DNA from: Pictodentalium vernedei
Taxonomy: Eukaryota; Mollusca; Scaphopoda; Dentaliida; Dentaliidae
Reading direction: 5' to 3'
Assembly (NCBI GenBank): GCA_031216915.1
Contig: CM062296.1
Span: 144,254,344-144,318,343 of the forward strand
DNA: 64,000 nt
Within the stretch, counting starts at the first letter, position 1. Every line of letters starts with the position of its first letter. The translations under genes and the position numbers were made by a program. Positions 31,085-43,849 of this stretch are shown piece by piece. The notes beneath the pieces were generated by a model that had not been told where the DNA came from, did not search any database, and was given only the letters and a program-made list of their open reading frames with translations.

Positions 31085-31683
31085 CCTGTTGACAAAATAT
31101 CAAAATACATGTATCAACCACAGATTTTATCCATCATGCAACTGGATAGAAAACCAGTTCAGTCCTGTTTGACAGAGCTCATTGAGCTCTGTCAAACAAG
31201 ACTAAATTGGTTAAATTTCAAGTTGAATTATGGGAGGGGGCGCGGTGGCTCAGTTGGTAGAGGTGCAGGCTGCAAGCCGAGAGGTCCTCGGTTCGAATCC
31301 CACCTGCGGCAACCGTGTTGTGTCCTTGGGCAAGATACTTCACCCCGATTGCCTACATGGGGGCACGATGACGCTGTGTACTGAGGCGTACTGCACGTCG
31401 ATGGTGCACATGTCTTCAACCAATCTAAATCTAACCCTGCCTGTGCTGCAGTGCAGAGTTCAGAGTTACGATGTTGGAGAGCTGACAGCTGCTCATCATT
31501 GCTCGGTGGCTCTCTCCGGGTACTCCGGCTTCCTCCACCCGTAAAACTGTCACGGTCACGATTAGCCATTGTGCATAAGTATGTGACCTTAAACACCAAT
31601 AAATAAATAAATATAAATAGAATTATGGGAAAAATGTAATGCTTGAAATTAAGCTATTTTGACACCAATGTGCCGAGGGTTAA
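31085..31683 (+). mobile_element. MITE family D, split by a SINE
   Basis: Palindrome tgtttgacagagctcattga-gctctgtcaaaca at about 31167-31199, flanked by ccagttcagt / actaaattggtt. The right part aattatgggaaaaatg...gacaccaatgtgccgagggttaa follows the SINE. The left terminus is unclear. Confidence 0.7.
31236..31619 (+). mobile_element. tRNA-head SINE, tail type 1, best head
   Basis: The head keeps a clear A box (gtggctcagttggtagagg) and a perfect B box (ggttcgaatcc), so polymerase III promoter elements look intact. Body and tail are complete, ending accttaaacaccaataaata. Target duplications gaattatggga at 31225-31235 and 31620-31630 show insertion into MITE D. Confidence 0.93.
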
Positions 31684-32233
31684 AATCATTTTAATGCTGT
31701 AAGCATGTTATGTGTACATATATAAATTCCTGCCCTAAAAGTATTAAATGTATTTCCCCACATTTTGACATTTCTTTTATTAATCACAAACTTCAAAGTT
31801 CTTTTTCTGTTTTTATCTCTGTAAATTATGTGCATAAAATGATGAAACAAGATTTGTTACAAACATAAATAGATTGCATGATTGCTTTTCAGGGGACATG
31901 TTTTGAGGCCACAATGTTTATGAAGTCAGAAATAAGCTTCCAGGAGTAAAAACTTTCAATAACATCCCATCTTATAGAATAGCATTCTGCCTTCTTTGGA
32001 ACCTCTCATCTGATATAAAAACTAATTTTCAAACTTGTTTTATTAAAATTTGAAATGAAGCTGTTGTGGAAGTAAGCATTTGTTATTTTGTAGACATGTC
32101 AGGAATCCTATTTTACTGATAAAAAGCCTGATCATATATTCAGTTTTGGAGGCAAAATTAAGTCTGAATTTTGTTTTTACTACCTACATTATTTGTCAGT
32201 TTTTCATTTGACAATGATCATTATCCTAGTTTA
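31684..32233. other. No recognised feature
   Basis: AT-rich; no exon, SINE body or palindrome recognised. Confidence 0.4.
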
Positions 32234-32462
32234 CAGTACCGTTGCCATGGAGTGGTCGTAATCGATGCCTGGGCAATGATGTCCACACATGCGTTTACTT
32301 ACCACCAGGTAATAAAAATAAACATCACCAAAATTTTAATTAATGAAGCACAATTTTTGATGATTATTCCAATAATTAGTGTTTTGCATCTAAAATTATT
32401 GTGCCCATGGAAATATTGCCCACCTGTGAAAAGTAACCATTCCACGGCAACTGTATTGTATG
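32234..32462. mobile_element. Palindromic element, family N
   Basis: Ends tacagtaccgttgccatgga and ccacggcaactgtattgta; the core aaaattttaattaatgaagc keeps only part of the second arm. The reading frame across it (ending at caccag|gtaata) mimics an exon but is the palindrome arm. Confidence 0.6.
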
Positions 32463-32608
32463 TTCATGATTTATGACATTCCAAAGTGATTTGTAATCTT
32501 GAATTTAAACTTAATTTGTTTTAGAAATTTGTGGAATATTTACTCTTTAGTTAATGTTAATGAATATAACCAGCTGGATGTATCCACAAAACTTGCCATT
32601 CAGTTTTT

Positions 32609-35491
32609 TAGCTTAACTTGACATAGTCAAGACAAGCTATTGCCATCACGCGGGCGGAAGTCTGTTGGTCTGTGAGTCTTAGTCTGTGAGTCAATGAGTC
32701 TGTTAGTCTGTGAGTCTGTTCACATTTTCCTTTAGCACGGGCTACACCCCGCAGTTCTTGTCTGATCATCACGAAATTTCATATGCAGGTTTGGGGTCAT
32801 GTCTAGATGAGAACGTCCCCTTTTGGTTGTGATCGGTCAACCGGTATGGCTGCTCGAGCCCAAAACCTGAAAACCATTAGCACAGTCTACAGGTCATATT
32901 TATGAAGGGATTTCATTCTAACTTGGTAGGATGCCTGTGTATAATGCCTAGATGAGAACGTCCCCTTTTGGGCTTGATCTATCAACCGTGATGGCTGCCC
33001 AAGCCCGAAACCCAAAAACTTTTAACACAGTCTCCAGGTCATGTTTAATATGGAGGGATTTCATTGTAACTTGGTAGGATGACTCCTTATGATGTCTAGA
33101 TGAGAATTTCCCCATTTGGGCGTGATCTGCCAACCGTGACAACTGCCCGAGCCCAAAACCCGAAAACCTTTAGCACAGTCTACAGGTCATATTTATTGAA
33201 GAATTTCATTGTAACTTGGTGGATTGACTTCATACAATGTCAAGATGAGAAAGTCCTCTTTTGGTCCTGATTGGGCAACTGTGACGGCTATGGGGGCCCG
33301 AAGCCCGAAAACCTTTAGCACAGTCCACAGGTCATATTTATGAAGGGATTTCATTGTACCTTGGTAGGATGACTCCAAATAATGTCTAGATGAGAACGTC
33401 CCATTTTGATCACGATCATTCAGCCTTGATGGGTGCCCGAGCCCAAAAACCTTTAGCATAGGCAAAATGTCATATTTATGGAAGGATTTCATTGTAACCT
33501 GTTAGGTTGACTCCATATAATGCCTAGATGATGACATCCCCTTTTGGTGGTGATTGGTCAACTGTGATGGCTACAGGTGCCCGAAGCCCGAAAACCTTGA
33601 GCACAGTCTACAGGTCATATTTACAAAGGGATTTCAGTGTAACTTCGTAGGATCACTCCGGATGCCGAGATGAGAATGTTCCCTTTTGGTTGCGATGATT
33701 CAACCATTATGGCTGCCCGAAGCCCGAAAACCTTTACACAGTCTACAGGTCATATTTATGAAGGGATTTCATTGTAACTTGGTAGGTTGACTTGATATAA
33801 TGTCTAGATGAGAACATCCCCTTTCGGACACGATTGGGCAACTGTGACGGCTATAGGGGCCCGAAGCCCAAAAACCTTTAGAACAGTCTACAGGTCATAA
33901 TTATGAAGGGATTTCATTGTAGTTTGGTAGGATGACTCCAAATAATGTCTAGATGAGAACATCCTCTTTTGGTTGCGATCATTCAGCCTTGATGGCTGCT
34001 CAAGCCCAAAAACCTTTAGCATAGTCTATAGGTCGTATTTATGGAAGGATTTCATTGTAACTTGTTAGGTTGACTCCAGATAATGCCTAGATGATGACAT
34101 CCCCTTTTGGTCGTGATTGGTCAACTGTGATGGCTACAGGTGCCTGAAGCCCAAAAATCTTGAGCACAGTCTACAGGTCATATTTATGAAGGGATTTCAT
34201 TGTAACTTTGTAGGATCACTCCAGATGATGCCCAGATGAGAATGTCCTCTTTTGGTTGCAATCATTCAACCATGATGGCTGCCCAAGCCCAAAGCCCAAA
34301 AACTTTTAGCACAGTCTTCAGTTCATATTTATGAAGGGATTTCATTGTAACTTGGTAGGTTGACTTCATATAATGTCTAGATGAGAACAGCCCCTTTTGG
34401 ACACCATAAGGCAACTGTGATGGCTACAGGGGCCTGAAGCCTGAAAACCTTTAGCACAGTCTACAGGTGACATTTATGAAGGGATTTCATTGTACCTGGT
34501 AGGATGACTCCAAATAATGACTAGATGAGAACGTCCCCTTCTGGTTGCGATCATTCAGCCTTGATGGCTGCCCAAGCCCAAAAACCTTTAGCATAGTCTA
34601 TAGGTCGTATTTATGGAAGGATTTCATTGTAACCTGTTAGTTTGACTCCATATAATGCCTAGATGATGACATCCCCTTTTGGTCGTGATTGGTCAACTGT
34701 GACGGCTAGTGATGGATAGTCTATTGGTCGTATTTATGGAAGGATTTCATTGTAACTTGTTAGGTTGACTCCATATAATGCCTAGATTATGACATCCCCT
34801 TTTGGGCGTGATTGGTCAGCTGTGATGGCTACAGGTGCCCGAAGCCCGAAAACCTTGAGCACAGTCTACAGGTCATATTTATGAAGGGATTTCATTGTAA
34901 CTTCGTAGGATCACTCCAGATGATGCTCAGATGAGAATTCCCCTTTTGGTTGCGATCATTCAACCATGATGGCTGCCTGAGCCCAAAGCCCAAAAACCTT
35001 TAGCACAGTCTACAGGTGATATTTATGAAGGGATTTCATTGTAACTTGGTAGGTTGACTTCATGTAATGTCTAGATGAGAACGTCCCCTTTGGACGCAAT
35101 TGGGAAACTGACGGGTACAGGGGCTCAAAGCCCGAAAACCTTTAGCACAGTCTACAGGCCATATTTATGAAGGGATTTCAATGTAACTTGATAGGATGAC
35201 TCGTTTTGGAATAATTTCACTGTAACTTGGTAACTTTCGTTGATTTACGTTAACTGTGAGGGCCACATACATTAACTGTGAGGTCATATTAACCCACCCC
35301 TCAGCTCTTTAGTACAGTGTACACCTCATATTATTTTTATCATAAACATAGCATACAGGGAACAGAAATGAACATATTCCCAGTTATCACAATTCTTGTC
35401 TTATTTCATAATTCTTTCATAAACATTGAACATTATCCTTTTCATCAAGCACAACACACAAGTTAAGCTACAGTGTCACTGACACTTTCAT
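32609..35491 (+). mobile_element. Minisatellite cassette with higher-order array (TAGCTTAACTTG ends)
   Basis: Left subterminal repeat TAGCTTAACTTG (32609-32620) with hairpin cttgacatagtcaag; inverted copy caagttaagcta ending at 35470; 3' hairpin AGTGTCACTGACACT (35472-35486); T-rich end. The core has about 17 units of about 145 bp (catatttatgaagggatttc, ctagatgagaacgtcccctt, cccgaaaacctttagcacag). Units cycle through four types. Confidence 0.75.
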
Positions 35492-35670
35492 TTCTCCTCA
35501 CGTTTTGCTCCTGAAACATAGCTTACATCTCTTCATTGGATCAAGCATGACAAGCATGTTCCAATGAGTCCAAAGCTATGTTTTGAAGGCAAAAAATTGA
35601 AAATTTTTAGTTATTCAAGAAATGTTTTACAAGTGTCACCTTGTAGTTGTGTTAGGTAAAGGTTTAAACG
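35492..35670 (+). mobile_element. Old MITE B-like remnant
   Basis: Directly follows the cassette end. Pairs gaaacatagcttacatctct with an eroded complement and ends gtgttaggtaaaggtttaa; the left terminus is missing. Confidence 0.5.
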
Positions 35671-36181
35671 TTTTTATTAATAATGACTTACACTCCCATA
35701 CTGGGATGTTGCACATGCAACTGGAATTCATGTGGAAATGCAACAGGTAAAAGGGCAAGAGCATTGCTAATTTTTCATTAGTAGTTAGGAGGTTTATGAA
35801 AGAAACAGGTTTTTGCTTGATCTGTAGAATTTTTAAGCTCACATTCATTTGGATATTAAATTACCAGTCTTTCAATATTAGTGTCAAACCACTTGATTAA
35901 TGAAAATTTATTTACAATATTTCTTTCTGAATTATTGAAATTTTGGAGCATAGTATTCAGTGCAATTGCTTTGACCATATCTGTTACCTTTTATTGATAT
36001 ATCATGTCTTAGTGGGGAGGTTAAAATTTTTTTTAAGTTTTGCTCTCGTTGGTACGGTTCAGAAATTATGATCACAGTTTTGCAGTAAATTTTAGCTATG
36101 CAGATTTTGAAAAATTGCCACATCCAAGAAATTTTGATCACTTCTTTTTTCTCATAAATAAAACATGCCTGTCTGTCTCAC

Positions 36182-36392
36182 CAACCCTCTGCCCACTGAT
36201 TTCAAAATTTTAAAATTTCAAGTGGCATAATTTTCCCATTATACAACCAGGAATTTAACCAATTCAGTTTTGTTTGATAGAGTTCATTGAGCTCTGACAA
36301 ACAAGTTTGAATTGGTTAAATCCAAGTTGCATTATGGGAAAAATGAGCAGATTGAAAATTTGATATTTCGACATCAAAAAACAGAGGGTTAA
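36182..36392 (+). mobile_element. MITE family D
   Basis: Start ccctctgcccactgatttc, palindrome tgtttgatagagttcattga-gctctgacaaaca with flanking aattcag/tgaatt, right end gacatcaaaaaacagagggttaa. The right TTAA is shared with the next MITE. Confidence 0.72.
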
Positions 36393-36606
36393 CTCTTAAC
36401 CCACTGAGTATTTCAAAATATTTTTCATTGAATCTATTTGCTGTGATGAAAAATTCATAAAAATTTGAATCAAGAAATCATTACTCAAAAAGTCTACAGA
36501 ATTTGAAGGAGAAAATTTGGTTAAAATCCTCAGATTTTATACTTATTTTAGTGGCAAAAGATTGTCGGTCCACTGCAGGAATATCTGCCAGCAGGATGCA
36601 AGGAAC
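36389..36606 (-). mobile_element. MITE family A, right end lost
   Basis: Starts TTAACTCTTAACCCACTGAG. The palindrome is largely deleted (caTTGAATCTATTTGCTGTG). The ending gcaggaatatctgccagcag is kept but the final TTAA is gone. Confidence 0.65.
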
Positions 36607-37137
36607 ACAAATGGCTATATGAAATAATTTGTTTTTTTCTCAGAATATAATTAAAACCCATTAAGAATATGTTGACTGAATTTCCAGCAAGAGGTTACAA
36701 TTTTTTTGACAAATATCTTTTTAAAAATTGTTCATTGCTTATTGATGTTATAAATACATTGTTGGAGACTCGGTTTTGCTGATGGATGGTAAATCTATAA
36801 GAATATATGATGGCATAATCGAGAAGAAATTTAACAAGAAGTATGATACCAGCTCAACCCTTCAACATAATTATATCCTCACTTTATAAAAAAAATGTGG
36901 GTTATACTGCATTGTATCTGTCCATGCTTGCATGCATCAATGCATATGTCCAATGTCTGTTCAGGTCATAACTTGAAGATAAGTGCTTGGATTTTGATGA
37001 AATTTTATACAGGTGTTCAGTACCATAAGCTCTTTTAGAAACATAAGCCGTTTTTATCAAATTGGGATATACGGAATTGCATTTGTGCATCTGTACATCC
37101 GTCCATCCGATAAGCCGTTTTGCTGTCTGCATATTTT

Positions 37138-40100
37138 TAGCTTAACTTGACAAAGTCAAGATAAGCTATTGCCATCACGTGTGCGGAAGTCTGTTAGTCT
37201 GTTCACATTTTCCTTTAGCATGGGCTACACCCCGCAGTTCTTGTCTGATCGTCACGAAATTTCATATGCAGGTTTGGGGTCATGTCTAGATGAGAACATC
37301 CCCTTTTGGTCACGATTGGTCAACTGGTATGGCTGCCCGAGCCCAAAAACCATTAGCACAGTCTACAGGTTGTATTTATGAAGGGATTTCATTCTAACTT
37401 GGTAGGATGCCTCTGTATAATGCCTAGATGAGAACGTCCCCTTTTGGTCATGATCTGTCAACTGTGATGGCTGCCCAAGCCCAAAACCCAAAAACTTTTA
37501 GCACAGTCTGCAGGTCAATATGGAGGGATTTCATTGTAACTTGGTAGGATGACTCCTTATGATGTCTAGATGAGAATTTCCCCATTTGGGCGTGATCTGC
37601 CAACCGTGACAACTGCCCGAGCCCAAAACCCGAAAACCTTTAGCACAGTCTACAGGTCATATTTATTGAGGAATTTCATTGTAACTTGGTGGGTTGACTT
37701 CATATAATGTCTAGATGAGAAAGTCCCCTTTTGGACATGATTGGGCAACTGTGACAGCTACAGTGGCCCGAAGCGCAAAAACCTTTAGCACAGTCTACAG
37801 GTCATATTTATGAAGAGATTTCATTGTAACTTGGTAGGATGACTCCAAATAATGTCTAGATGAGAACGTCCCATTTTGATCGCGATCATTCAGCCTTGAT
37901 GGGTGCCCAAGCCCAAAAACCTTTAGCATAGGCAAAAGGTCATATTTATGGAAGAATTTCATTGTAACCTGTTAGGTTGACTCCATATAATGCCTAGACG
38001 ATGACATTCCCTTTTGGTTGTGATTGGTCAACTGTGATGGCTACAGGTGCCTGAAGCCCGAAAACCTTGAGCACAGTCTACAGGTCATATTTATGAAGGG
38101 ATTTCATTTTAGCTTGGTAGGATGACTCCAAATAATGTCTAGATGAGAACATCCCCCTTTGGTCGCGATCATTCAGCCTTTATGGTTGCCCGAGCCCAAA
38201 GACCTTTAGCATAGTCTATAGGTCGTATTTATGGAAGGATTTCATTGTAACATGTTGGGTTGACTCCATATAATGCCTAGATGATGACATCCCCTTTTGG
38301 TCGTGATTGGTCAACTGTGATGGCTACAGGTGCCCGAAGCCCAAAAATCTTGAGCACAGTCTACAGGTCATATTTATGAAGGGATTTCTTTGTAACTTTG
38401 TACGATCACTCCAGATGATGCCGAGATGAGAATGTCCCCTTTTGGTTGCGATCATTCAACCATGATGGCTGCCCGAGTCCGAAGCCCGAATACCTGTAGC
38501 ACAGTCTGCAGGTCATATTTATGAATGGATTTCATTGTAAGTTGGTAGGTTTGACCTCATATAATGTCTAGATGAGAACGTCCCCTTTTGGACACGATTG
38601 GGCAACTGTGACAGCTACAGGGGCCCGATGCCCGAAAACCTTTAGAACAGTCTACAGGTCATAATTATGAAGGGATTTCATTATAGCTTGGTAGGATGTC
38701 TCCAAATAATGTCTAGATGAGAACGTCCCCTTCTGGTCGCGATCATTCAGCCTTGATGGCTGCCCAAGCCCAAAAACCTTTAGCATAGTCTATAGGTCGT
38801 ATTTATGGAAGGATTTCATTGTAACTTGTTAGGTTGACTCCATATAATGCCTAGTTGATGACATCCCCTTTTGGTCGTGATTGGTCAATTGTAATGGCTA
38901 CAGGTGCCCGAAAGTCTTGAGCACAGTCTACAAGTCATATTTATGAAGGGATTTCATTGTCACTAAGTAGGATCACTCCAGATGATGCCCAGATGAGAAT
39001 GTCCCCTTTTGGTTGCGATCATTTAACCATGATGGCTGCCCGAGCCCAAAGCCCGAAAACCTTTAGCACAGTCTTCAGTTCATATTTATGAAGGGATTTC
39101 ATTGTAACTTGGTAGGTTGACTTCATATAATGTCTAGATGAGAACAGCCCCTTTTGGACACCATTAGGCAACTGTGATGGCTACAGGGGCCTGAAGCCCG
39201 AAAATCTTTAGCACAGTCTACAGGTGACATTTATGAAGGGATTTCATTGTACCTTGGTAGGATGACTCCAAATAATGTCTAGATGAGAACGTCCCCTTTT
39301 GGTCGCGATCATTCAGCCTTGATGGCTGCCCGAGCCCAAAACCCCAAAACCTTTAGCATAGTCTATAGGTCATATTTATGGAAGGATTTCATTGTAACCT
39401 GCTGTTAGTTTGACTCCATATAATGCCTAGATGATGACATCCCCTTTTGGTCGTGATTGATCAACTGTGATGGCTTCAGAGGCCCAAAGCCCGAAAACCT
39501 TGAGCACAGTCTACAGGTCATATTTATGAAAGGTTTTCATTGTAACCTGTTAGTTGGACTCCATATAATGCCTAGGTGATGACATCCCCTTTTGGTTATG
39601 ATTGGTCATCTGTGACGGCTTCAGGGGCCTAAAGCCCGAAAACCTTGAGCACAGTCTACAGGTCATATTTCTGAAGGAATTTCATTGTAACTTCGTAGGA
39701 TCACTCCAGATGATGCCCATATGAGAATGTCCTCTTTTGGTTGTGATCATTCAACCATGATGGCTGCCCGAGCCCAAAGCCCCAAAACCTTGAGCACAGT
39801 TTACAGGTCATATTTATGAAGGGATTTCATTTAACTTCGTAAGATCACTACAGATGATGCCCAGATGAGAATGTCCCCTTTTGGTTGCGATCATTCAACC
39901 ATGATGGCTGCTCGAGCTCAAAGGCCAAAAACCTTTAGCACAGTCTACAGGTCATATTTATGAAGGGATTTCATTGTAACTTGGAGGTTGACTTCAGATA
40001 ATGTCTAGATGAGATCGTCCCCTTTGGATGCAATTGGGAAACTGACGGCTACAGGGGCCCGAAGCTCGAAAACCATTAGCACAGTCTACAGGCCATATTT

Positions 40101-40426
40101 ATGAAGGGATTTCAATGTAACTTGATAGGATGACTCGTTTTGGAATAATTTCACTGTAACTTGGTAACTTTCGTTGATTTACGTTAACTGTGAGGGCCAT
40201 ATACATTAACTGTGAGGTCATATTAACCCACCCCTCAGCTCTTTAGTACAGTGTACACCTCATATTACTTTTATCAAAAACATAGCATACAGGGAACAGA
40301 AATGAACATATTCCCAATTATCACAATTCTTGTCTTATTTCCTAATCCTTTCACAAACATTGAACATTATCCTTTTCATCAAACACAACACACAAGTTAA
40401 GCTACAGTGTCATTGACACTTTCATT
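37138..40426 (+). mobile_element. Minisatellite cassette with higher-order array, sister of 32609-35491
   Basis: TAGCTTAACTTG at 37138, inverted caagttaagcta at 40393-40404, 3' hairpin AGTGTCATTGACACT at 40406-40420. About 19 units of about 145 bp in the same four-type cycle. It is inserted in an older repeat whose halves (36890-37137 and 40427-41340) share cataacttgaa, gaaattt/ttatacaggtgttcagta and tccatc runs. Confidence 0.77.
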
Positions 40427-41688
40427 TACATGAGTTATGGCTCTTAGAGTGTACAAAATATCCAATTTTTTTTCTGTTCGCCTTGTATCTCAGGTTTGGG
40501 TTGTTGGATCTCAATGAAATTTGTCAGGAAGATTGCTTTTGGGAAAGGCTTACAAACAAGTCTCTAATGATGTTTCTTACCTTTCACTTTCTAGAGTTAT
40601 CCCTTTTTTTCGACTTAGAAAGAAAATTTTGTGATTTGGCCGTCTGATGTCTGCTCAAGTCATAACTTGAACATTAGTGCTTGAATATTGATGAAATTTC
40701 ATACAGGTGTTCAGTATGATGAGCTCTTTCAGAAACATATGGCATTTGCTGTTCATGTATTTTTTTTCCCATGATATATTACCTTAGACCTTAGAGTGTA
40801 CAGAATAGCCAATTTTTGTCTGTTTGACTTGTTTGAGAAGGGTTTGTTTGTGGATGCAATTGTTCGACATCTTCTCCCACTGGATGGTCCAGGCATCACC
40901 AAACTTAGCCCATGGGTGTATGTGGACACTATAATTGTGACTGAGGGATTTATTTTTATGTCCCTGCAGTAAAACAGAGAAAATACATGCAAATCACCTC
41001 CAAACATGGGGCATTATGTCTTTGTTCTATATCTCTTGTATGGATGGTCTGATTGTCACTAGACTTTCATAACAGGTGTTTGTGGCCTTCACAATCACCT
41101 CTAGGGGGTGGGTGAATTAATTTCTTGCTGTAAAACAAAGACGATATTTTCACATCTCCCATGTTGATGGTCTGATTGACACAAACTATTGGTAAGAGGT
41201 GTACATGGATCTCACAATTTCTGCTGGATTGGATTTTCCCTGCTGTAAAACTAAAACAATAATCCCCCTCATGTGTGTATGCCTATTGTTGAAAATATGT
41301 CCAGCTTAGCAGTTTGAGAGAGGAGGGGGGTGGATATGCCAAGTTTGGCATGCTCTTTTTAAAATTACTTGACTTTATAGTGTTACTTTCATGTTGGAGG
41401 TTTTAAAATGGGTGAAGATTTCAATGATTGTATGCAAAAAACTTTTTCCCCTTGAGATTGGTGGCTTGGTCAGTCCATTGGGTGAGAGATATTGTCCATC
41501 TGACTGAGTCTTATCCCTCACATGACACTGGTGGGGTATGTCAGCACCTCTGGTGCAATCTTTTTTGTAATGATCATAACCAATCGGCGCTATTCACTTT
41601 TTTTTTAAAACTTTAGCTCAAAAAACAAGCTCATTATCATGAGGGATAATGATTTATGCTTTAGAGGCAAAAAAAAGAAAATGTTTCG

Positions 41689-41893
41689 TTAACCCGTTAC
41701 CCAATGTAACAGCCAAAACTGGCCAGCACTATTCTAAAAAATCGCCAATTAATTTTCATTATCTTTTCATTTTTTTTTGTCTCAAAAACTTTGGTTATGA
41801 CCTATGTTTTTGAGACAAAAAATGAAAAAAATTAGTTATTCAAGAATTTTGTTTGCAAGTGTCGTCTCCTTTTCATGTTAGGTAAAGGGTTAA
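41689..41893 (+). mobile_element. MITE family B with its palindrome centre deleted
   Basis: TTAA ends and outer arms are intact (caattaattttcattatctt, tgagacaaaaaatgaaaaaa, gttaggtaaagggttaa). In the middle only ggttatgacctatgttttt remains, so about 50 bases of the hairpin are missing. Confidence 0.82.
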
Positions 41894-42089
41894 TAACCCT
41901 TGTACACTGATTCCCGAGACATCAAAACTTCATGGCACAATTTGCAACTAGGAATTTAATCAATTCAATCTCTTTTTGACTGAGCTGAATGAGCTCTGTC
42001 AAACTTGATTGAATTTTTTAAATTCTCAGTTGCATTATGGGCAAAACATTTTCTACTAGAAATTTGTAATTTTTACAGTGGAGGGTTAA
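41893..42089 (+). mobile_element. MITE family D
   Basis: Abuts the previous MITE. Arms aatcaattcaatctc / gattgaattttttaaattc around gactgagctgaatgagctct; right end tttacagtggagggttaa. The left end is aataacccttgtacactga. Confidence 0.68.
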
Positions 42090-42227
42090 AAAAATTGTTT
42101 TAAAATGTTAATTCCTAGTCATGTTAGATAAAGGGCTAAATATAACTGAAGAACTTTTCTGTACATTTTTGAGGCAATTTCTTGTTTGTAATAAAATGAA
42201 ACAGAAAAACATTGAAGGAAATTTTGT

Positions 42228-42780
42228 TTATTACACGCCTGTTCTATGTAATCCCCATCTACAGCAACACTAAACCATGCAGAAAATGAAAATCTTTCCG
42301 CACATATGTGCGTTCCGGAACGGAAATTGTTGATGAACAGTTTTTAACTAGAAGTAAAATTTCACTGGAATTTGCTATAAATCGTGCGCCGCAATTACAA
42401 TTTGTATCACTAGCGATAGCTAAAATCGTCCCCTGAGTTCCAATGTGTTCTATTTACCAGTAGGCACATAGAACACATTGGAACTCAGGGGACGAAACAG
42501 TAACACAGGTTCCCCTCGCAAATTTGTTTGCCGATAAAAAGTGTTCTTTTTTTTGATAGGTGTCAAATGAATTGCTGAGTGCCCTTGTAATAATTATTTT
42601 TACAGACGTGAAGGCATGTAATAAACACAGAATGACATGCATTTGTGAATGAGTTAATTGCTATGGCACTTGTGCCATCGTGGAAGGATAAAACTCAAGG
42701 CCTGCAGCCTCTCGTTCTATCCTTCCACATTGGCACTCGTGCCAAATTGATTAACCCATTCACACTCGCGTGTCGTTCTA
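42228..42780 (-). mobile_element. Palindromic composite, family F, reverse
   Basis: Starts tattacacgcctgttctatg. Inner hairpin gttccaatgtgttctattta / cacatagaacacattggaac; outer hairpin ggcacttgtgccatcgtgga / tccacattggcactcgtgcc; ends cacactcgcgtgtcgttcta. Confidence 0.7.
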
Positions 42781-42782
42781 TG

Positions 42783-43396
42783 TTCCAATAAGACTAAAAT
42801 CATCCTCCTATGATTGGACGAGAGTTTGCTTAGTATATTCTTTGTTTACGGCTCAAATGGCAAATGTTACCATCTGAAGTCACAATGCAAAATATTTGAA
42901 ATGACGTTGCCCGTTTCATAAACACTTCCATCAATCGAGTGACAAGCAAGCCGCTTCATTTTTTCTTGATTTTTCACATATGCAACAGAGGGTGTTCCAA
43001 ATAAAGTGTTGTTTAAATTACAAACTGATTTACGATTTGAACTAAGATGGAATGAGTTTATCTGGTTTATTTATCATTTATCCAGTGCCGTCATGGATAC
43101 ACGAGAGGTTTATTTACGAAACCTGTGATCATTAAAAGTTGCCTTCCAGAAGGCAACTTTTAATGATCACAGATTTAGTAAATAAATCTCTCGTGTTTCA
43201 CAATGTAGGTCTTGGGCTATGGGTAGTGTCTTACTGGGACGTACACATTATTGTGATAAGTTGACGGTAATATGGTCTGAGGTTTGCAGCTCGGAGCGTA
43301 TGTTCAACCTCGACGCTTTGCGTCTCAGTTGAACATAAGCTCTGATCCACAAACCTCAGACCATGTTACCGTCAACTCATCACAATAACTTATAAT
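42783..43396 (+). mobile_element. Palindromic composite, family H (two hairpins)
   Basis: Hairpin 1 at about 43101-43192 pairs gatcattaaaagttgcctt with aaggcaacttttaatgatc. Hairpin 2 at about 43249-43388 pairs atggtctgaggtttgcagct and gtatgttcaacctcgacg with their complements. The unpaired left third has a CRE-like gaagtcac block and caagccgcttcatttt. Sister at 54427-55045. Class unknown. Confidence 0.72.
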
Positions 43397-43849
43397 GTAT
43401 ATATTCAATTCAATGTTACATGCACAACCTGACACTTCTATTTTAAGACATGGAAATTACAGTATTTCACTTTTACATAAAATTCACTACATCTAGAAAG
43501 GAATTTTCTCCATTATTTATTCACTTCATTTGGTATTTGGCTTTATTTGCTGCTAGGACGCAAAGGTGACATTTTTTAACTCTTCAGCTTTACATAGTTT
43601 CCATAGAACAGTGTTTAGATTTTCAGGAAATATTAGATTGAATTGTTATTAGAATATTAATTTTTACAGTTACAGTCAAAATGATAAACCAATAATTAGT
43701 TTTAGTTAATGTTGTAGTCTTTGTAAACTGTATTATGGAGTTACACCTACCATGCTTTTAAAAATCAATTTGTATTTTTGCGTAATTTCTTTTATTTTTC
43801 TTTCCACAAAAAAAAACTGGAACTGAAATGATGTGATCGATGAGTGCAA
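43397..43849. other. No recognised feature
   Basis: AT-rich interval without a recognisable repeat or exon. Confidence 0.4.

Noticed and set aside
31236..31310. tRNA gene
   Set aside because: A and B boxes are good, but the sequence continues directly into the SINE body, has target duplications, and I could not confirm a cloverleaf.
32237..32309. Possible exon ending caccag|gtaata with an open frame
   Set aside because: The sequence is the arm of palindromic element N, which recurs at 24130-24381.
32609..40426. CRISPR-like array
   Set aside because: Units are about 145 bp without short spacers, whole units diverge together, and the context is an animal intron.
40753..41007. Minus-strand open frame of 84 codons
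   Set aside because: Falls in the old minisatellite repeat surrounding the cassette at 37138; no domain visible.
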